From SKLM01 sp964514285 (lineage in GTDB: Bacteria; Chloroflexota; Anaerolineae; B4-G1): a DNA stretch of 64,000 nucleotides. Under the pieces are notes generated by a model. It was not told the origin of the DNA. It worked only from the letters and a program-made list of their open reading frames with translations, and did not search any database. Within the stretch, counting starts at the first letter, position 1; each line of letters begins with the position of its first letter. The stretch is from positions 1 to 64,000 of the forward strand of contig CAZEQC010000003.1 of assembly GCA_964514285.1 (NCBI GenBank), in the 5' to 3' direction. The position numbers were made by a program, and so were the translations under genes. This document shows, one piece after another, positions 60,347 through 64,000 of the stretch.

Positions 60347-61290
60347 CAGGTCCTCCTCACCGCGGCCGAGATGTCTGGGGTCTGAATCTGGAAGATGTCA
60401 TCGGCCGCCGCAATCTCCGAGAGCACGTCGAACTCCGTACCCGTCGATGGTACCGTGATCTGCCTGGTGATCCCAGTGCCGGAAATGGTGACGTCGACCG
60501 TGGCCCCCTTCACGAGCATGACCTCCGCGTGACCCGCTGCGTCAGTGTAAACCTCAATGTCCCCCCGCACTACCCCGATGTCATCAACGACGAGCCCGCT
60601 CGGTACGTACACGGGATGGAAGGTGATTCTCCGGTCCTCGATAGGCGCCCCGTCGAGCGTCGCGAGGTCGAGCGTGCCCTTGATCAAGTAGCTCGCCCCG
60701 ATGATCGAACCGATGTCCCCCTGGATGGGGTCGCTGAACGACGAGGTCGACCCGGAGCCGGTGTTGTAGTAGCGGGTCTGGTACCAGTAGTCCGCATCGC
60801 CGCTCTGGTCGTCGTACTCGTAGTCCGCCTGACCAGGCACCAAGTCGACCCGAGCGTCCTCCCCGTTGTCCTTGTCCCCGACCGTGAAGCCCAGGTCGGC
60901 CAGTGCGGTGCCGCCGACGATCTCGAGGAGCGAGCTCGTCCCGAGCGTGTCGCTCGTCAGGCGCACCGCCCCAACCTCCTCCACGGCCGTGGCGCCGGTG
61001 AGGTTGTCGTTGATGAAGTCGACGGTGTCATCCACGTTGATGGGATCGGCTGTGGCGAACGTGATGGTCTGCTCCGAGCCGTCGTCAACCTTCAGGATGA
61101 GGGTCTTGCCGTTGAGAGTGAACGGGGCGCTGACAGAGCCGAGAAGGGTCGCAGCCGCATCGGCAGCACCCGTGATCTCGGTGTAGGGCCCGAGCTCGCC
61201 GACCTCGGAGCGGTGGACCTGAATCTGATCGAACAGACCAAGGACGTTGGTGAGGTTGCCGACGTAGATCTTCAGCTTGATGACAGCCAT
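60346..61290 (-). CDS. Ig-like/beta-rich virion protein (314 aa)
   Basis: MAVIKLKIYVGNLTNVLGLF begins the protein. Residues about 50-130 hold PFTLNGKTLILKVDDGSEQT and VDDTVDFINDNLTGA, a strand-plus-helix module also seen in another form in the 247-residue protein at 16349. The C-terminal 130 residues are Ig-like (IEDRRITFHPVYVPSGLVV). A virion surface or tail role is inferred. ATG follows a ribosome site GGAGGA. Confidence 0.6.
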   Translation of the reverse strand: MAVIKLKIYVGNLTNVLGLFDQIQVHRSEVGELGPYTEITGAADAAATLLGSVSAPFTLNGKTLILKVDDGSEQTITFATADPINVDDTVDFINDNLTGATAVEEVGAVRLTSDTLGTSSLLEIVGGTALADLGFTVGDKDNGEDARVDLVPGQADYEYDDQSGDADYWYQTRYYNTGSGSTSSFSDPIQGDIGSIIGASYLIKGTLDLATLDGAPIEDRRITFHPVYVPSGLVVDDIGVVRGDIEVYTDAAGHAEVMLVKGATVDVTISGTGITRQITVPSTGTEFDVLSEIAAADDIFQIQTPDISAAVRRT

Positions 61291-61291
61291 G

Positions 61292-61594
61292 CTAGTCCTC
61301 CTCCTCGGCCTTCCTGATCACGGGCACCAGGTCCTTGGCCGAAAGGATGGTCGGGTCGTCGGAGCCGGTCGACTGCTCCGGCCCCTCCGCCTTGCGAAGC
61401 TCAGGCTTGAGTTCCACACCCGACAGCGTCACCGGAGAGCCGGCTGGGCCTTCTACCGCCGGCGGAACGGTGCCGCGCATGGTGGGGCGCACCTCGACGA
61501 CAGCCATCACGTTGGGGGCATCGCTGACCTCGACCGCCACCTCACCGGGGTGGTGCCAGCCGTGCGTCAGAATCGAGAGCCCCGTGAAAGCCAT
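61292..61594 (-). CDS. Hypothetical protein (100 aa)
   Basis: MAFTGLSILTHGWHHPGEV starts the protein; short strands are followed by a charged C-terminal tail (RKAEGPEQSTGSD, RKAEEED). It is linked by one-base overlap to the next gene and two bases to the previous. No known family. Confidence 0.55.
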   Translation of the reverse strand: MAFTGLSILTHGWHHPGEVAVEVSDAPNVMAVVEVRPTMRGTVPPAVEGPAGSPVTLSGVELKPELRKAEGPEQSTGSDDPTILSAKDLVPVIRKAEEED

Positions 61595-62133
61595 CAGACC
61601 TTACCCATCTTGTGCCACCGCAGCCTGTTCGCACCGAAGTGCGCGGCGTCGACGACGTACTCAGCAATGGTACCAGCTTCCCCTACCCCACCCTCCGTAG
61701 CCGCGTCCAGATTCGTCTTCGAGTCGAAGATTCGGAGCCGAGCGGTGAGCAGCATCTCGTTCGAGTCGTAGGTACAGTTGTCGATGAAGGCGTTCTCGAG
61801 GTTGAGCCCAAGCAGACGGACGATCATCGTCGCCAGGTCATCGGAGTCGGACTGGGCCACGAAGATCTGCTCCGACTCCCTCGTGTAGGCGATGTGCTCC
61901 ACCGTGTGCCCAGCGTCGGCGTAGACGATGAAGACCACGGCATAGGAGCCCACAGCTGCCGGCGTCCAGGACCCCTCATAGCGGCCCTTGGCCTGGTGGA
62001 GGAGGTCAACTGTCGCAACGGGCACGGCCCCTCCAGGCTCGTAGACCTCGGCCTGGGGGTGTACAGTCTCAGCCCCGTCAGGCATGACTTCGACGAGCGT
62101 GACCGCCTCCCCCGCAGTGGCTGGAATGCTCAC
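61594..62133 (-). CDS. Beta-rich virion protein (179 aa)
   Basis: The N-terminal 90 residues (MSIPATAGEAVTLVEVMPDG and SWTPAAVGSYAVVFIVYADA) look like one Ig-like or fibronectin-like domain. The C-terminal half (MIVRLLGLNLENAFIDNCTY) is a mixed strand-helix domain. Overlaps by four bases with the coiled-coil gene. Likely tail surface component. Confidence 0.6.
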   Translation of the reverse strand: MSIPATAGEAVTLVEVMPDGAETVHPQAEVYEPGGAVPVATVDLLHQAKGRYEGSWTPAAVGSYAVVFIVYADAGHTVEHIAYTRESEQIFVAQSDSDDLATMIVRLLGLNLENAFIDNCTYDSNEMLLTARLRIFDSKTNLDAATEGGVGEAGTIAEYVVDAAHFGANRLRWHKMGKV

Positions 62134-62930
62134 AGACAGCTCCTCGGCACCCGCTTGCCCCTCCGTATGAGGAGGTCGCGCATCTGACGCTTCTCGTGAC
62201 GCTGCATGTCATCGCACAGCCGATCGAACTCCTGGGCGTGACCGTTCGACTCCTCCACCTCCTCTGTGAGCTCCGATATAGCCTGTTTCACCGGAGCTGT
62301 GTTGGACGTCCGGGCGATCTTGTTCAACCCGCTCTCGATCCTCTTGTACTGCTCGACCCGCACGGACCGCTCGTGCTGCACGTCCTTGTTGAGCTCCGCA
62401 ATGAACCAAATCAGCCCGCCGGCCCCAGTGAGCAACGTGATGACGATCGCGACAAGGCCGTAGAACATCCGACGCGGAGCCTTCTTGATGTCCTCAACGT
62501 CGGCCTCCGTCTCGGAGTGCTCCCTCTGAAGCGCCTCGAGTGCCGACTTCTGAGCCACGCCCTTGTTGATGTCCGTGTCGATCTTCTGGCTCGCCTCACG
62601 CTGGTCCTGCTTGAGCTGGGCAAGCACATCGATCTGGAAGCAGTCGTGAGGCTGGTCGACCTTCTCCTCGACCTTCTCGACCCGGCCACACACACCATCC
62701 ATCTTCGTCTCGAGACGGACGATGTCCTTGCCCGTCTTCTTGATGTCTTGCTCGATGTCCGGGATGCGCTCGGTGTGGGCCGCCGACTTGTTGACGGCAT
62801 TCACCACCTTGTCGAGCGTCGTCTGGAGCTTGTCTACATCAACCTCCGTCACGGGCCTATTGTCCTTCCTCGGCCGGTCCAACCTTGGCGGAGGGGTGAC
62901 CCGGAGATCGTCCTTCGGTCTGTTTCCCAT
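62130..62930 (-). CDS. Membrane-spanning coiled-coil protein (266 aa)
   Basis: Two long coiled-coil stretches (about 30-150 and 180-255) flank a single transmembrane helix (about 155-178, MFYGLVAIVITLLTGAGGL). The N-terminal 30 residues are Pro/Arg-rich. The layout suggests a protein that bridges a membrane with coiled coils on both sides, possibly in lysis or envelope penetration. No family. Confidence 0.6.
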   Translation of the reverse strand: MGNRPKDDLRVTPPPRLDRPRKDNRPVTEVDVDKLQTTLDKVVNAVNKSAAHTERIPDIEQDIKKTGKDIVRLETKMDGVCGRVEKVEEKVDQPHDCFQIDVLAQLKQDQREASQKIDTDINKGVAQKSALEALQREHSETEADVEDIKKAPRRMFYGLVAIVITLLTGAGGLIWFIAELNKDVQHERSVRVEQYKRIESGLNKIARTSNTAPVKQAISELTEEVEESNGHAQEFDRLCDDMQRHEKRQMRDLLIRRGKRVPRSCL

Positions 62931-62940
62931 GGGTCATTCC

Positions 62941-63216
62941 TCACCTACGGTTGCTGCCAACCTTCTTCCTCGGCACCGGGGTGGACCTCAGAGGCTGATC
63001 GACGCAGAACCTCTCCACGAGCCCGAGTCGCTCTGAGAACGACTGCTGGAACTTGTGGACGGTGTCCAAGTCCTGCGCCAGTTTGTCGACGATCTCTCGA
63101 AGCTCTGCTTGCTCCTGCTCGATATGCCCGAGACGGTCCCGGATCTCCGTGAGGAGGTCCAAGGTCATCTCCTGCATGTTCGTCCTGCCGGTTTCGTTCT
63201 CAGTCCCGTTCGCCAT
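62941..63216 (-). CDS. Coiled-coil protein (91 aa)
   Basis: The protein begins MANGTENETGRTNMQEMTLD and has one strong coiled coil (about 20-65, LLTEIRDRLGHIEQEQAELR) and a basic C-terminus. It is co-directional with the 266-residue coiled-coil gene 10 bp away. It may partner with that protein. Confidence 0.55.
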   Translation of the reverse strand: MANGTENETGRTNMQEMTLDLLTEIRDRLGHIEQEQAELREIVDKLAQDLDTVHKFQQSFSERLGLVERFCVDQPLRSTPVPRKKVGSNRR

Positions 63217-63219
63217 CGC

Positions 63220-63729
63220 TTACACCACCCAGAAGTCATCGGAGCTGGAACAGAACTCCTCGAGCTCCCCCGGCGTCGTCAGTTCAGGATCCATGCTCTC
63301 AGTACCAACCACCCCCGCTGCTTTCATGAAGCCAGCCAAGAACTCCGAACAGGAGAACTTGACGGCATTCCTGTGAACGATCTTATGCAGACACTCCCAA
63401 CCCGTTGCCCTCCACAGAACGAGCAGGAGACCGTTCCAGATGACACCGTAGTCGTAGTCGGCTGCAATGTACTTTCTCGCCCAGGTGAAGCCAGGCTGGA
63501 GCTGGCCGACGTCAACTCGGCACTCGTAGATCTTGCGCTTCGGGTAGGCCGCCTCGACTTGCTCGAGCGGCACCTTCACCACACCACCGGACCATGAGTG
63601 CGCTACCCACCGGCCACCCCACACGCCCGATGGATACTCGATCCAGCAGTGGGACCACGGCGAATCCGTCGCCCACCGGATGAGCTTCGATGTCCACTTC
63701 TCGTTCGTTCCGAAGCCGATGATGATCAC
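63220..63729 (-). CDS. Papain-fold (NlpC/P60 or YiiX-like) protein, possible permuted peptidase (169 aa)
   Basis: The protein starts GTG at 63729. His27 lies in PWSHCWIEY and Cys127 in KFSCSEFLAGF. His before Cys in the chain is the order of circularly permuted NlpC/P60-like (YiiX/LRAT type) proteins. Such enzymes can cut peptidoglycan or other acyl or amide links. A tail-associated wall hydrolase or endolysin is a possibility; catalytic competence is not proven. Confidence 0.55.
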   Translation of the reverse strand: MIIIGFGTNEKWTSKLIRWATDSPWSHCWIEYPSGVWGGRWVAHSWSGGVVKVPLEQVEAAYPKRKIYECRVDVGQLQPGFTWARKYIAADYDYGVIWNGLLLVLWRATGWECLHKIVHRNAVKFSCSEFLAGFMKAAGVVGTESMDPELTTPGELEEFCSSSDDFWVV

Positions 63730-63736
63730 TGCGCCC

Positions 63737-63883
63737 TCACTCCGAGATGTTCTTGATGCTCTCCAGCAGAATAGTCCTGATCGTCCACCCTGCCGGATAC
63801 CCCATAGCCGCCACGTCGTTATTCGGCCACGACTCCGTGCTCAACTCCATGTGGACCTCAAATGTCACTGAAACGCTTTTCAT
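63737..63883 (-). CDS. Very small hypothetical protein (48 aa)
   Basis: MKSVSVTFEVHMELSTESW starts the protein, with TIRTILLESIKNISE at the end. The frame starts at 63883 and stops at 63737, seven bases before the next gene. The ribosome site is weak (GGG upstream). Its in-operon placement without gap supports a real gene. Confidence 0.5.
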   Translation of the reverse strand: MKSVSVTFEVHMELSTESWPNNDVAAMGYPAGWTIRTILLESIKNISE

Positions 63884-63891
63884 GCCCAACC

Positions 63892-64000
63892 CTATGGAAC
63901 AAACTCCAGCAGCGATGAAGCCACGAAGCGAACCTGGAATGTCGTCGCCCCGTCACCAAGTTGCCCTTCCAGCGTGTATGTGTGCGTGCCCGGACCTGAG
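63892..64000 (-). CDS. Virion protein, C-terminal fragment (runs off the right edge)
   Basis: Thirty-five codons are seen before the TAG at 63892-63894, with GPGTHTYTLEGQLGDGATTF and LLEFVP at the end. The strand pattern is Ig-like. The next gene starts 8 bp further. Likely part of a tail protein. Confidence 0.55.
   Translation of the reverse strand, partial: SGPGTHTYTLEGQLGDGATTFQVRFVASSLLEFVP

Overview
The window is a piece of a large, GC-rich tailed-phage genome (class Caudoviricetes). It is probably assembled from a metagenome, because it holds one 100-base run of N. No ribosomal, metabolic or other chromosomal gene is visible, genes are packed with 1-4 bp stop/start overlaps, and strand blocks follow function. 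The portal, a gpV-like spike, a baseplate J-like protein, two beta-helix tail spikes and UvsX/UvsW-like replication genes indicate a phage with a complex, probably contractile, tail. The host cannot be named. Terminase, major capsid protein, sheath, tube and tape measure are not recognised here, so the genome continues beyond both edges.

Layout: (A) 1-18331, minus strand: virion genes including a gpV-like spike, a portal with an inserted zinc ribbon, and a 2,462-residue RNA polymerase that fuses beta and beta-prime in one chain. A 411-residue intein sits directly after the trigger-loop histidine of that polymerase. A plus-strand mini-operon of two very small genes with a strong terminator lies at 12286-12607. 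(B) 18429-35378, plus strand: replication, recombination and repair. It holds a UvsW-like helicase, a family-4 uracil-DNA glycosylase, a DUF932-like protein, a possible Hfq/Sm-like protein, a DnaB-like helicase, a DnaG-like primase, a zinc-rich SSB candidate, a family A DNA polymerase (interrupted by the N run), a RecA/UvsX-like recombinase, a possible PD-(D/E)XK resolvase, a Cas4-like Fe-S nuclease and a RusA-like resolvase. The block ends in a structured, possibly non-coding RNA/terminator region. (C) 35408-50536, minus strand: a run of small membrane, lysis-like and putative virion-internal proteins, then tail spikes, fibres and a DUF5131 protein. (D) One plus-strand zinc-ribbon gene at 50571-50888, apparently leaderless. 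(E) 50885-64000, minus strand: baseplate J-like, gp25-like, Ig-like and other tail proteins, and a papain-fold (NlpC/P60-like) candidate.

Three sigma70-like promoters with 17-bp spacers precede the RNA polymerase gene, the structural operon starting at 18331, and the replication sub-operon starting at 23712. A different motif, GGTATAAG, precedes the mini-operon and the first replication gene.

The signals most worth follow-up are the single-chain RNA polymerase and its active-site intein; a short DEL-x-KIA motif near the N-terminus of five otherwise unrelated proteins, with a variant in a sixth, that resembles a capsid-targeting tag; the mini-operon; and a 22-bp repeat placed exactly at the 3' ends of two minus-strand operons.
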